The translations under genes and the position numbers were made by a program. Shown piece by piece: positions 12,905 to 26,084 of a stretch of DNA of 64,000 bases. The notes beneath the pieces were generated by a model. That model was given only the letters and a program-made list of their open reading frames with translations, had not been told where the DNA came from and made no database searches. Source of the stretch: Solea solea. Its lineage: Eukaryota; Chordata; Actinopteri; Pleuronectiformes; Soleidae. Position 1 is the first letter of the stretch; the number at the start of each line of letters is the position of its first letter. The stretch covers positions 24,001,281 to 24,065,280 of the forward strand of contig NC_081143.1 of assembly GCF_958295425.1 (NCBI RefSeq). The letters run 5' to 3'.

Positions 12905-15121
12905 GTGAAAGGTGTGTCCGTAAATATGTTCAGGGAAGTTTCCTTGTCTCACATATCAAGTTTCGTGCAGATCGGACAATGTACAGCAAAGTTAAAGGGT
13001 TTCAGAGTTTCAGGTGGATACAACAATCCCTAGTGCAGCAGCATCAAAAACTGTAAGTGTACTTCTGTCTGCCGTCACCAGGGGGCGCTGTTTTTGAAAT
13101 TTGAATATTTTCATACAGACGGCTTTGGGGCTGGACTGTCATCAATCCTAGCTGGTTTGGTTCAGATTGGACCAGGATTGGCAATTGTAACAGTTTGTTT
13201 TTTTATAGTACTTTCTGCCACCACAAGGAGGCATTGTTGTAAAAATGTACCATTTTCTGCAACATGGTCGTCTTCAGCAACTACCCATCATCAATCATAG
13301 CAAGTTTGGTTGGGATCGGGCCTTCCATCGCAAAGTTATAAGAGTTTTGTTGTCTGTCACGAAAAATCTGAATTTGCGCCAACTTTGGTGCCCCTATCTC
13401 GTACGCCATGCGATATTTTAAAAAACTTTCAGCAACTTAAGCTCGTCAACTTGTCCAGAGTGACCTCACCAAATTCGTGATTGCCAAAAAACATGTAGGA
13501 ATTGTTCGTTTCAAATACCAAATGTCATATTGTCTGCTGTCACCAGTGGGCGCTGTGTTTGAAATTGAATATTTTCATACAGACGTCTTCTGGGCCGGAC
13601 TATCATCAATCCTAGCAAGTTGGGTCCTGATTGGACCAGAATTCTCAAAGTTTGTTTTTTGTCGCAAAAAATCCGACTTTGCATCATTGCCACGGCAACA
13701 CCATTAAAAGATGTGCCATCATATTCAGCACGCACCATCTACCATGTGTTTTGAGTGTTTTCACCAATTTTGTTTATACAAAGTTGATACAATAATCATA
13801 AGTTGATACAGAAATCATAAAGGATTGTATTCTGCCACCACCAGGAGGCAATGTTTTCAAACTTGACATGAATGAAATGCACTAATCTGTGACTGTCGAC
13901 TTGGCACCTTTTGACACTGCTCCAAGTGTTCTGTTGATCATAACCAGAAAACTCAACCCCTATATGGATTTGTACAAGGTTTTAAATGGAATATAATAAA
14001 TTGGACTCTAAAGCAGGGAATGCTACAGTGGATGGTGATGCTGTTACTTCCTCACAACTTCCTTACTTCTAGCCACTAACACTAAATGACTAATGCATAA
14101 AAAATATGCAACTGAACATTAGACTAATTTGCTTTAAAATGCCTTCTTTTAACTACAGATGTATTTTTACTATTTCATCTGGCTTTTCATTTTATCTTTT
14201 AATTCTGTCTTTACCATTTTACGCTTAAAGGTTTTATTTTTCTACTATGGAAAGCACTTTGTAGAGTTGTTTTGAAAAGTGCTATTCAAATAGTTATTTG
14301 AACAGTGTTGCAGTACCATTAACACCAGCAGAAATATGAGCAGCCACACATGCAATGCTAATATTTCTGACAGTCAAGCAGTTAAATAAAACACCAAAGT
14401 GTGAGGCACAGATGTACAAGATGTTTCTGACGTAAAGATCAGACTTGGGACAATCGAGTGGCTTGTTGCAAGCTGCAAACACTGGTGACCCAAGATGGGG
14501 GGAGGAGACGAGGAGACGATTCTTCCAGTCTCAGCATCCAGTGCATCATGAATTTGACAGGAAAAAGAGATGACCGACAATTTGGTTGTGTGATTATGCT
14601 TTTGTGGAGAAGGGGGCTGATTTTCTTTATTTTTTTTCTAATCAATTCACCGGTCTATTTTTTTCGATTCCTTGGACCAGAAAATGTTGAAAATGTGGAA
14701 AAGATGTTCTCAAATTTCTTGTTTTGTCCACAAAATGAATTGGTTTTAATGATTTGTGTTTATATATGGAACAAAGAAATTTAAAAACTAAGGAAGGTCC
14801 CTTGACCTCACATATCCTGTTTCGTGCAGATCGGACAATGTTAGACTTTACTTCGGGTTTCGGGCTTCTACTTCCTGTGGGGATGTAATCTTTTACGGAC
14901 ATGTTCAGGACGGGTCTGGGGTCTCACATATCAAGTTTTAGGTGGATACAACAATCCCTGTTAGAGCAGCATCTGAAACTGTAAGTGTAATTCTGTCTGC
15001 CGTCACCCGGGGGCGCAGTTTTCGAAATTTAATATTTTCATACAGGCAGCTTCAGGGCCGGACTATTATTAATCCTAGCAAGTGTTGGTTCAGATTTGAC
15101 CAGGATTTGCAGAGTTGTTGA
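12905..15121. repeat. Diverged dispersed repeat in three partial copies beside the satellite
   Basis: Three partial copies share blocks such as cagggggcgctgtttttgaa, aatattttcatacagac and ggactatcatcaatcctagc. They start near 13072, 13530 and 14995. Two also carry the upstream block cacatatcaagttt / gcagatcggacaatgt (12950-12980 and 14808-14835). The third copy runs directly into the 38-bp satellite at about 15122. No coding frame is apparent. The family is not identified. Confidence 0.55.
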
Positions 15122-16799
15122 CAGTATGTCGTCCAAAATTTGACAAAAATGTCATAGTTTAGTATGTATTCCAAAACTTGACAAAAATGTCATAGTTCAG
15201 TATGTCGTCCAAAATTAAAAAAATATCATAATTTAGTATGTCGTCCAAAATTTGATAAAAATGTAATAGTTGAGTATGACTATAAAATGTCACCAAAGTA
15301 TCATAGTTTAGTATGTTGTCAAAAATTTGACAAAATTGTCATTGTTTAGTATGTTGTACATAAAGTCACCAAAATGTCATTGTTTAGTATGTCGTCCAAA
15401 ATTTGACAAAAATGTCATAGTATAGAATGTCGTCCAAAATATGACAAAAACGTCATAGTGTATGTTGTCCAAAATCAGTCAAAAAAGTCATAGTATAGTA
15501 TGTCTTCCAAAATCAGTCAAAAAAGTCGTACTATAGTATGTCGTCCAAAATCAGTCAAAAATGTCATAGTATAGTATATCTTCCCAAATTTGATAAAAAT
15601 GTCATAGTTTAGTATGTCGTCCAAAATATGACAAAAACATCATAGTACAGTATGTCGTCCAAAATCAGTCAAAAAAGTCATAGTATAGTATGTCGTCCAA
15701 ATATGACAAAAATGTCATAGTATAGTATATCTTCCCAAATTTGATAAAAATGTCATAGTTTAGTATGTCGTCCAAAATATGACAAAAACATCATAGTACA
15801 GTATGTCGTCCAAAATCAGTCAAAAAAGTCATAGTATAGTATGTCGTCCAAATATGACAAAAATGTCATAGTATAGTATGTCGTCCAAAATTTGATAAAA
15901 ATGTCATAGTATAGTATGTCGTCCATAATATGACAAAAATGTCATAGTATTGTATGTCGTCCAAAATTTGATAAAAATGTCATAGTATAGTATGTCGTCC
16001 AAAATCAGTCAAAAAAGTCAAAGTATAGTATGTCGTCCAAAATATGACAAAAACATCATAGTATAGTATGTCTTCCAAAATCAGTCAAAAAAGTCATAGT
16101 ATAGTATGTCTTCCAAAATCAGTCAAAAAAGTCGTACGATAGTATGTCGTCCCAAATCAGTCAAAAATGTCATAGTATAGTATATCTTCCCAAATTTGAT
16201 AAAAATGTCATAGTTTAGTATGTCGTCCAAAATTTTACAAAAAAGTGATAGTATAGCATGTCGTCCAAAATATGACAAAAACATCATAGTATAGTATGTC
16301 GTCCAAAATTTGATATAAATGTCATAGTATAGTATGTCGTCCATAAAATGACAAAAATGTCATAGTATTGTATGTCGTCCAAAATTTGATAAAAATGTCA
16401 TAGTTTAGTATGTCGTCCAAAATTTGACAAAAAAGTCATAGTATAGCATGTCGTCCAAAATATGACAAAAACATCATAGTATAGTATGTCGTCCAAAATC
16501 AGTCAAAAAAGTCATAGTATAGTATGTCGTCCAACATTTGATAAAAATGTCATAGTATAGTATGTCGTCCAAATATGACAAAAATGTCATAGTTTAGTAT
16601 GTCGTCCATAATATGACAAAAAGGTCATAGTATAGTATGTCGTCCATAATGACAAAAATGTCATAGTATTGTATGTCGTCCAAAATTTGATAAAAATGTC
16701 ATAGTATAGCATGTAGTCCAAAATATGATAAAAATGTCATAGTATAGCATGTAGTCCAAAATTTTACAAAAAGTCATAGTATAGCATGTCGTCCAAAAT

Positions 16800-19110
16800 C
16801 AGACAAAAACATCATAGTATAGTATGTCGTCCAAAATCAGTCAAAAAAGTCATAGTATAGTATGTCGTCCAAAATTTGATATAAATGTCATAGTATAGTA
16901 TGTCGTCCATAAAATGACAAAAATGTCATGGTATTGTATGTCGTCCAAAATTTGATAAAAATGTCATGGTTTAGTATGTCGTCCAAAATTTGACAAAAAA
17001 GTCATAGTATAGCATGTCGTCCAAAATATGACAAAAACATCATAGTATAGTATGTCGTCCAAAATCAGTCAAAAAAGTCATAGTATGTCGTCCAACATTT
17101 GATAAAAATATCATAGTATAGTATGTCGTCCAAATATGACAAAAATGTCATAGTATAGTATGTCGTCCAAAATTTGATAAAAATGTCATAGTATAGCATG
17201 TCGTCCAAAATCAGACAAAAACATCATAGTATAGTATGTCGTCCAAAATTTTACAAAAAGTCATAGTATAGCATGTCGTCCAAAATATGACAAAAACATC
17301 ATAGTATAGTATGTCGTCCAAAATCAGTCAAAAAAGTCATAGTATAGCATGTAGTCCAAAATTTGATAAAAACATCATAGTTTAGTATGTCTTCCAAAAT
17401 CAGTCAAAAAAGTCATACTATAGTATGTTGTCCAAAATCAGTCAAAAATGTCATAGTATAGTATGTCGTCCAAAATCAGTCAAAAAAGTCATAGTATAGT
17501 ATGTCGTCCAAAATTTGATAAAAATGTCATAGTATAGTATGTCGTCCAAATATGACTAAAATGTCATAGTATAGTACGTCGTCCAAAATTTGATAAAAAT
17601 GTCATAGTACAGTATGTCGTCCATAATATGACAAAAATGTCATAGTATTGTATGTCGTCCAAAATTTGATAAAAATGTCATAGTATAGCATGTAGTCCAA
17701 AATATGACAAAAACATCATAGTATAGTATGTCGTCCAAATATGACAAAAATGTCATAGTATAGTATGTCGTCCAAAATTTGATAAAAATGTCATAGTACA
17801 GTATGTCGTCCATAATATGACAAAAATGTCATAGTATTGTATGTCGTCCAAAATTTGATAAAAATGTCATAGTTTAGTATGTCGTCCAAAATTTTACAAA
17901 AAGTCATAGTATAGCATGTCGTCCAAAATCAGACAAAAACATCATAGTATAGTATGTCGTCCAAAATCAGTCAAAAAAGTCATAGTATAGTATGTCGTCC
18001 AAAATTTGATATAAATGTCATAGTATAGTATGTCGTCCATAAAATGACAAAAATGTCATGGTATTGTATGTCGTCCAAAATTTGATAAAAATGTCATGGT
18101 TTAGTATGTCGTCCAAAATTTGACAAAAAAGTCATAGTATAGCATGTCGTCCAAAATATGACAAAAACATCATAGTATAGTATGTCGTCCAAAATCAGTC
18201 AAAAAAGTCATAGTATGTCGTCCAACATTTGATAAAAATATCATAGTATAGTATGTTGTCCAAATATGACAAAAATGTCATAGTATAGTATGTCGTCCAA
18301 AATTTGATAAAAATGTCATAGTATAGTATGTCTTCCAAAATCAGTCAAAAAAGTCATACTATAGTATGTCGTCCAAAATCAGTTAAAAATGTCATAGTAT
18401 AGTATGTCGTCCAAAATTTTACAAAAAGTCATAGTATAGCATGTCGTCCAAAATATGACAAAAACATCATAGTATAGTATGTCGTCCAAAATCAGTCAAA
18501 AAAGTCATAGTATAGCATGTAGTCCAAAATTTGATAAAAACATCATAGTTTAGTATGTCTTCCAAAATCAGTCAAAAAAGTCATACTAACGTATGTTGTC
18601 CAAAATCAGTCAAAAATGTCATAGTATAGTATGTCGTCCAAAATCAGTCAAAAAAGTCATAGTATAGTATGTCGTCCAAAATTTGATAAAAATGTCATAG
18701 TATAGTATGTCGTCCAAATATGACTAAAATGTCATAGTATAGTACGTCGTCCAAAATTTGATAAAAATGTCATAGTACAGTATGTCGTCCATAATATGAC
18801 AAAAATGTCATAGTATTGTATGTCGTCCAAAATTTGATAAAAATGTCATAGTATAGCATGTAGTCCAAAATATGACAAAAACATCATAGTATAGTATGTC
18901 GTCCAAATATGACAAAAATGTCATAGTATAGTATGTCGTCCAAAATTTGATAAAAATGTCATAGTACAGTATGTCGTCCATAATATGACAAAAATGTCAT
19001 AGTATTGTATGTCGTCCAAAATTTGATAAAAATGTCATAGTTTAGTATGTCGTCCAAAATTTTACAAAAAGTCATAGTATAGCATGTCGTCCAAAATATG
19101 ACAAAAACAT
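16800..19110 (+). repeat. Higher-order repeat within the satellite (~1.13-1.17 kb period)
   Basis: The same order of monomer variants recurs. The block beginning at 16871 recurs at 18001 (shift 1130 bp), including rare changes such as the shortened unit tcatagtatgtcgtccaac. From about 17281 the shift is near 1168 bp, one extra monomer. A further shift of about 1168 bp carries the aaaatttgatataaatgt unit from 18001 to about 19169. This shows segmental amplification of about 30 monomers at a time. Confidence 0.8.
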
Positions 19111-20867
19111 CATAGTATAGTATGTCGTCCAAAATCAGTCAAAAAAGTCATAGTATAGTATGTCGTCCAAAATTTGATATAAATGTCATAGTATAGTATG
19201 TCGTCCATAAAATGACAAAAATGTCATAGTATTGTATGCCGTCCAAAATTTGATAAAAATGTCATAGTTTAGTATGTCGTCCAAAATTTGACAAAAAAGT
19301 CATAGTATAGCATGTAGTCCAAAATATGACAAAAACATCATAGTATAGTATGTCTTCCAAAATCAGTCAAAAAAGTCATACTATAGTATGTCGTCCAAAA
19401 TCAGTCAAAAATGTCATAGTATAGTATGTCGTCCAAAATTTTATAAAAATTTCATAGTTTAGTATGTCGTCCAAAATTTTGCAAAAAGTCATAGTATAGC
19501 ATGTCGTCCAAAATATGACAAAAACATCATAGTATAGTATGTCGTCCAAAATCAGTCAAAAAAGTCATAGTATAGTATGTTGTCCAAAATTTGATATAAA
19601 TGTCATAGTATAGTATGTCGTCCATAAAATGACAAAAATGTCATAGTATTGTATGTCGTCCAAAATATGACAAAAATGTCATAGTATAGTATGTCGCCCA
19701 AAATCAGTCAAAAAAGTCATAGTATAGTATGTCGTCCAAAATTTGATAAAAATGTCATAGTATAGTATGTCGTCCAAAATTTTACAAAAATGTCATAGTT
19801 TAGTATGTCGTCCATCATATGACAAAAAGGTCATAGTATAGTATGTCGTCCATAATATGACAAAAATGTCATAGTATTGTATGCCGTCCAAAATTTGATA
19901 AAAATGTCATAGTATAGCATGTAGTCCAAAATTTGATAAAAATGTCATAGTATAGCATGTAGTCCAAAATATGACAAAAACATCATAGTATAGTATGTCT
20001 TCCAAAATCAGTCAAAAAAGTCATACTATAGTATGTCGTCCAAAATCAGTCAAAAATGTCATAGTATAGTATGTCGTCCAAAATTTGATAAAAATGTCAT
20101 AGTTTAGTATGTCGTCCAAAATTTTACAAAAAGTCATAGTATAGCATGTCGTCCAAAATATGACAAAAACATCATAGTATAGTATGTCGTCCAAAATCAG
20201 TCAAAAAAGTCATAGTATAGTATGTCGTCCAAAATTTGATATAAATGTCATAGTATAGTATGTCGTCCATAAAATGACAAAAATGTCATAGTATTGTATG
20301 TCGTCCAAAATTTGATAAAAATGTCATAGTTTAGTATATCGTCCAAAATTTGACAAAAAAGTCATAGTATAGCATGTCGTCCAAAATATGACAAAAACAT
20401 CATAGTATAGTATGTCGTCCAAAATCAGTCAAAAAAGTCATAGTATAGTATGTCGTCCAAAATTTGATAAAAATGTCATAGTATAGTATGTCGTCCAAAA
20501 TTTTACAAAAATGTCATAGTTTAGTATGTGGTCCATAATATGACAAAAATGTCATAGTATAGTTTGTCTTACATAATATGACAAAAATGTCATAGTATTG
20601 TATGTCGTCCAAAATTTGATAAAAATGTCATAGTATAGCATGTAGTCCAAAATTTGATAAAAATGTCATAGTATAGCATGTAGTCCAAAATATGACAAAA
20701 ACATCATACTATAGTATGTCGTCCAAAATCAGTCAAAAAAGTCATAGTATAGTATGTCGTCCAAAATTTGATAAAAATGTCATAGTTTAGTATGTGGTCC
20801 ATAATATGACAAAAAGGTCATAGTATAGTATGTCGTCCATAAAATGACAAAAATGTCATAGTATTGT

Positions 20868-21213
20868 CAGTCAGTCAGTCATCATCTACCGCTTTATCCT
20901 CTGCCAGAGGGTCGCGGGGGGTGCTGTGCCAATCTCAGCTACATCGGGCGATAGGCAGGGTACACCCTGGACAGTTCGCCAGTCCATCGCAGGGCCACAC
21001 ACAGATAGAGACAAACAACCATTCACTCTCACACTCACTCCTATGGTCAATTTGGAGTGTCCAATTTACCTATCCCCACATTGCATGTTTTTGGACTGTG
21101 GGAGGAAGCCGGAGTACCCGGAGAGAACCCACGCACACACGGGGAGAACATGCAAACTCCATGCAGAAAGGCCCTTGTTCCAACCGGGGCTCGAACCCGG
21201 GTCTTCTCGCTGC
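20868..21213 (-). mobile_element. tRNA-derived SINE-like fragment inside the satellite
   Basis: This is a common teleost SINE in reverse orientation. Plus-strand landmarks are tttttggactgtgggaggaa, cggggagaacatgcaaactc and cagaaaggcccttgttc. Near the tRNA-related head is ggctcgaacccgggtc, a B-box/T-arm-like word. The element stops at ctcgctgca and the satellite resumes at once, so the tRNA-related A-box part is missing here. Confidence 0.8.
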
Positions 21214-24200
21214 ATTGTATGTCGTCCAAAATTTTATAAAAATGTCATAGTTTAGTATGTCGTCCAAAATTTGACAAAAAAGTCATAGTATAGCATGTCG
21301 TCCAAAATATGACAAAAACATCATAGTATAGTATGTCGTCCAAAATCAGTCAAAAAAGTCATAGTATAGTATGTCGTCCAAAATTTGATAAAAATGTCAT
21401 AGTATAGTATGTCGTCCAAAATTTTACAAAAATGTCATAGTTTAGTATGTCGTCCATAATATGACAAAAAGGTCATAGTATTGTTTGTCGTCCAAATATG
21501 ACAAAAATGTCATAGTATAGTATGTCGTCCAAAATTTGATAAAAATGTCATAGTATAGTATGTCGTCCATAATATGACAAAAATGTCATAGTATTGTATG
21601 TCGTCCAAAATTTGATAAAAATGTCATAGTATAGTATGTCTTCCAAAATCAGTCAAAAAAGTCATACTATAGTATGTCGTCCAAAATCAGTCAAAAATGT
21701 CATAGTATAGTATGTTGTCCAAAATTTGATAAAAATGTCATAGTAAAGTATGTCGTCCAAAATCAGTCAAAAAAGTCATAGTATAGTATGTCGTCCAAAA
21801 TTTGATAAAAATGTCATGTTTAGAATGTCTTCCAAAATTTGACAAAAAAGTCATAGTAATGTCGTCCAAATATGACAAAAATGTCATAGTATAGTATGTC
21901 GTCCAAAATTTGATAAAAATGTCATAGTATAGTATGTCGTCCATAATATGACAAAAATGTCATAGTATTGTTTGTCGTCCAAATATGACAAAAATGTCAT
22001 AGTATAGTATGTTGTCCAAAATTTGATAAAAATGTCATAGTATAGTATGTCGTCCATTATATAACAAAAATGTCATAGTATTGTATGTCTTCCAAAATTT
22101 GATAAAAATGTCATAGTATAGCATGTAGTCCAAAATATGACAAAAATGTCATAGTATAGTATGTTGTCCAAAATTTGATAAAAATGTCATAGTATAGTAT
22201 GTCGTCCATTATATAACAAAAATGTCATAGTATTGTATGTCGTCCAAAATTTGATAAAAATGGCATAGTATAGCATGTAGTCCAAAATATGACAAAAACA
22301 TCATAGTATAGTATGTCTTCCAAAATCAGTCAAAAAAGTCATACTATAGTATGTCGTCCAAAATCAGTCAAAAATGTCATAGTATAGTATGTCGTCCAAA
22401 ATTTGATAAAAATGTCATAGTTTAGCATGTCGTCCAAAATTTGATAAAAATGTCATAGTATAGCATGTAGTCCAAAATATGACAAAAATGTCATAGTATA
22501 GTATGTTGTCCAAAATTTGATAAAAATGTCATAGTATAGTATGTCTTCCAAAATCAGTCAAAAAAGTCATACTATAGTATGTCGTCCAAAATCAGTCAAA
22601 AATGTCATAGTATAGTATGTCGTCCAAAATCAGTCAAAAATGTCATAGTATAGTATGTCGTCCAAAATTTGATAAAAATGTCATAGTATAGTATGTAGTC
22701 CAAAATATGACAAAAACATCATAGTATAGTATGTCTTCCAAAATCAGTCAAAAAAGTCATACTGTAGTATGTCGTCCAAAATCAGTCAAAAATGTCATAG
22801 TATAGTATGTCGTCCAAAATTTGATAAAAATGTCATAGTATAGTATGTCGTCCATAATATGACAAAAAGGTCATAGTATTGTATGTCGTCCAAAATTTGA
22901 TGAAAATGTCATAGTATAGTATGTCGTCCAAAATTTGATAAAAAAGTCATAGTTTAGTATGTCGTCCAAAATTTGACAAAAAAGTCATAGTATAGCATGT
23001 TGTCCAAATATGACAAAAATGTCATAGTATATAGTATGTCGTCCAAAATTTGATAAAAATGTCATAGTATAGTATGTCGTCCATAATATGACAAAAATGT
23101 CATAGTATAGTATGTCGTCCAAAATCAGTCAAAAAAATCATACTATAGTATGTCGTCCAAAAAATATGAAAAAAATGTCATAGTATAGTATGTCGTCCAA
23201 AATCAGTCAAAAAAATCATACTATATAGTATGTCGTCCAAAATCAGTCAAAAAGTCATACTATAGTATGTTGTCCAAAATCAGTCAAAAATGTCATAGTA
23301 TAGTATGTCGTCCAAGATTTTATAAAAATGTCATAGTATAGCATGTAGTCCAAAATATGACAAAAACATCATAGTATAGTATGTCTTCCAAAATCATTAA
23401 AAAAAGTCATACTATAGTATGTCGTCCAAAATTTGACAAAAAAGTCATAGTATAGCATGTCGTCCAAAATTTGACAAAAATGTCATAGTTAAGTATGTCG
23501 TCAAAAATCAGTCAAAAAAGTCATACTATACATATGTTGTCCAAAATATGACAAAAACATCATAGTATAGTATGTCTTCCAAAATCAGTCAAAAAAGTCA
23601 TACTATAGTATGTCGTCCAAAATCAGTCAAAAATGTCATAGTATAGTATGTCGTCCAAAATTTGATAAAAATGTCATAGTAAAGTATGTCGTCCAAAATC
23701 AGTCAAAAAAGTCATAGTATAGTATGTCGTCCAAAATTTGATAAAAATGTCATAGTATAGTATGTCGTCCAAAATTTGATAAAAATGTCATAGTAAAGTA
23801 TGTCGTCCAAAATCAGTCAAAAAGTCATAGTATAGTATGTCGTCCAAAATTTGATAAAAATGTCATAGTATAGTATGTCGTCCATAATATGACAAAAATG
23901 TCATAGTATTGTATGTCGTCCAAAATTTGATAAAAATGTCATAGTTTAGTATGTCGTCCAAAATTTGACAAAAAAGTCATAGTATAGCATGTCCAAAATA
24001 TGACAAAAACATCATACTATACTATGTCGTCCAAAATCAGTCAAAAAAGTCATAGTATAGTATGTCGTCCAAAATTTGATAAAAATGTCATAGTATAGTA
24101 TGCCGTCCAAATATGACAAAAATGTCATAGTATTGTATGTCGTCCAAAATTTTATAAAAATGTCATAGTTTAGTATGTCGTCCAAACTTTGACAAAAAAG

Positions 24201-24829
24201 TCATAGTATAGCATGTCCAAAATATGACAAAAACATCATACTATAGTATGTCGTCCAAAATCAGTCAAAAAAGTCATAGTATAGTATGTTGTCCAAAATT
24301 TCATAAAAATGTCATAGTATAGTATGTCGTCCATTATATAACAAAAATGTCATAGTATTGTATGTCGTCCAAAATTTGATAAAAATGTCATAGTATAGCA
24401 TGAAGTCCAAAATATGACAAAAATGTCATAGTATAGTATGTTGTCCAAAATTTGATAAAAATGTCATAGTATAGTATGTCGTCCATTATATAACAAAAAT
24501 GTCATAGTATTGTATGTCGTCCAAAATTTTATAAAAATGTCATAGTATAGCATGTCGTCCAAATATGACAAAAATGTCATAGTATAGTATGTCGTCCAAA
24601 ATTTGATAAAAATGTCATAGTATAGTATGTCGTCCATTATATAACAAAAATGTTATAGTATTGTATGTCGTCCAAAATTTGATAAAAATGTCATAGTATA
24701 GCATGTAGTCCAAAATATGACAAAAATGTCATAGTATATAGTATGTTGTCCAAAATTTGATAAAAATGTCATAGTATAGTATGTCGTCCATTATATAACA
24801 AAAATGTCATAGTATAGTATGTCGTCCAA

Positions 24830-24940
24830 TTGTACACCACCACGTCTCAGAATTGGAGATGGAACTTGTTCCAGGCAGGGTTTGAACCCGGATCTTTTTC
24901 TTCAAAGGCAAGAGTGCTAACCACTACACCAACCTCGTGG
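24830..24940 (-). mobile_element. tRNA-like SINE head inside the satellite
   Basis: Reverse-complemented, the stretch reads like a tRNA body: an A-box-like tggtgtagtggttagcac and a B-box-like gggttcaaaccctg about 45 bases apart. It is read as the 5' part of a tRNA-derived SINE and not as a working tRNA gene: the acceptor ends do not pair convincingly. Confidence 0.65.
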
Positions 24941-25794
24941 ACATATGTTGTAGTATGTTGTCCTAAATGACACCTAAACACAATAGTATAGTTTGTCGTC
25001 CGAGATCACCCAAAAAAGTCATAGTATAGTATGTCGTCCAAAATATGACAAAAATGTGATAGTATAGTATGTCGTTCCTAAATTTGATAAAAATGTCATA
25101 GTTTAGTATGTCGTCCAAAATTTGACAAAAATGTCATAGTATAGTATGTCGTCTAAAATCAGTCAAAAAAGTCATAGTATAGTATGTCGTCCAAAATCAG
25201 TCAAAAAAGTCATAGTATAGTATGTCGTCCAAAAGTCATAGTATAGTATGTCGTCTAAAATCAGTCAAAAAAGTCATAGTATGTCGTCCAAAATCAGTCA
25301 AAAAGACATACTATAGTATGTCGTCCAAAATCAGTCAAAAAAGTCATAGTATGTCGTCCAAAATCAGTCAAAAAAGACATACTATAGTATGTTGTCCAAA
25401 ATCAGTCAAAAAATTCATAGTATAGTATGTCCAAAATCAGTCAAAGAAATTCATAGTATAGAATGTCGTCCAAAATATGACAAAAAAGTCATAGTATAGT
25501 ATGTCGTCCAAAATATGACAAAAACGTCATAGTATAGTATGTCGTCCAAAATCAGTCAAAAAAGCCATAGTATAGTATGCCGTCCAAAATCAGTCAAAAA
25601 AGCCATAGTATAGAATGTCGTCCAAAATCAGTCAAAAAAGTCATAGTATAGAATGTCGTCCAAATTATGACAAAAACGTCATAGTATAGTATGTCGTCCA
25701 AAATATGACAAAAATGTCATAGTATAGTATGTTGTCCAAAATTTGAAAAAAATTTCATAGTTTAGTATGTCGTCCAAAATTTGACAGAAATGTA

Positions 25795-25930
25795 AACCGG
25801 AGAGAACCCACGCACACACGGGGAGAACATGCAAACTCCATGCAGAAAGGCCCTTGTTTCAACCGGGGCTCGAACCCGGGTCTTCTCGCTGCAAGGTGAG
25901 AGTGCTAACCACTACACCACCGTGTGGCCC
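25795..25930 (-). mobile_element. Second copy of the tRNA-derived SINE in the satellite, truncated at the other end
   Basis: It starts at accggagagaacccacgc and continues through ggctcgaacccgggtcttct to the tRNA-like head (gtgctaaccactacaccacc). Over about 95 bases shared with 21117-21213 I see a single difference. This copy keeps the head and lacks the body; the copy at 20868 is the reverse. Confidence 0.8.
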
Positions 25931-26016
25931 GTCATAGTATAGTATGTCGTCGAAAATCAGTCAAAAAAGTCATAGTTTAGTATGTCTTCCAAAATCTGAC
26001 AAAAATGTCAGTTTAG

Positions 26017-26078
26017 TTTTTGTCAAATTTTGGACGACATACCAAATTTAAACATTTTGGTTATTTTGTGGACGACAT
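26017..26078 (-). repeat. Inverted satellite monomers at the array end
   Basis: The stretch tgtcaaattttggacgacat is the reverse complement of the normal unit part, and it is followed by another inverted part, attttgtggacgacat. The array therefore ends with about one and a half monomers pointing the opposite way. Confidence 0.85.
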
Positions 26079-26084
26079 CTGACT

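Larger units (their letters stand above)
15122..26017 (+). repeat. 38-bp tandem satellite array, about 270 monomers
   Basis: The array is a near-continuous tandem repeat of a 38-bp unit. It has a constant part (catagtatagtatgtcgtcc) and a variable part that falls into a few types: aaaatttgataaaaatgt, aaaatcagtcaaaaaagt, aaaatatgacaaaaacat, ataatatgacaaaaatgt and a 37-bp form aaaattttacaaaaagt. Some units carry catactatagtatg, a perfect 14-base palindrome. Array length minus three interruptions, divided by 38, gives about 270 units. Since 38 is not a multiple of three, open frames read through it shift register every unit and are not genes. Confidence 0.97.

Noticed and set aside
24830..24940. 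A tRNA gene on the minus strand
   Set aside because: A- and B-box words are present but the stems do not pair well, and the same head occurs in the SINE copy at 25795.
16123..25425. Open reading frames of 60-80 codons on both strands in the satellite
   Set aside because: They are repetitive Asp-Asp-Ile or Ser-Lys-type translations of the 38-bp unit passing through three frames, with no starts, splice sites or family resemblance.
15122..26017. CRISPR-like appearance (short repeated unit in an array)
   Set aside because: Units are contiguous, with no unique spacers, and the context is a vertebrate genome.
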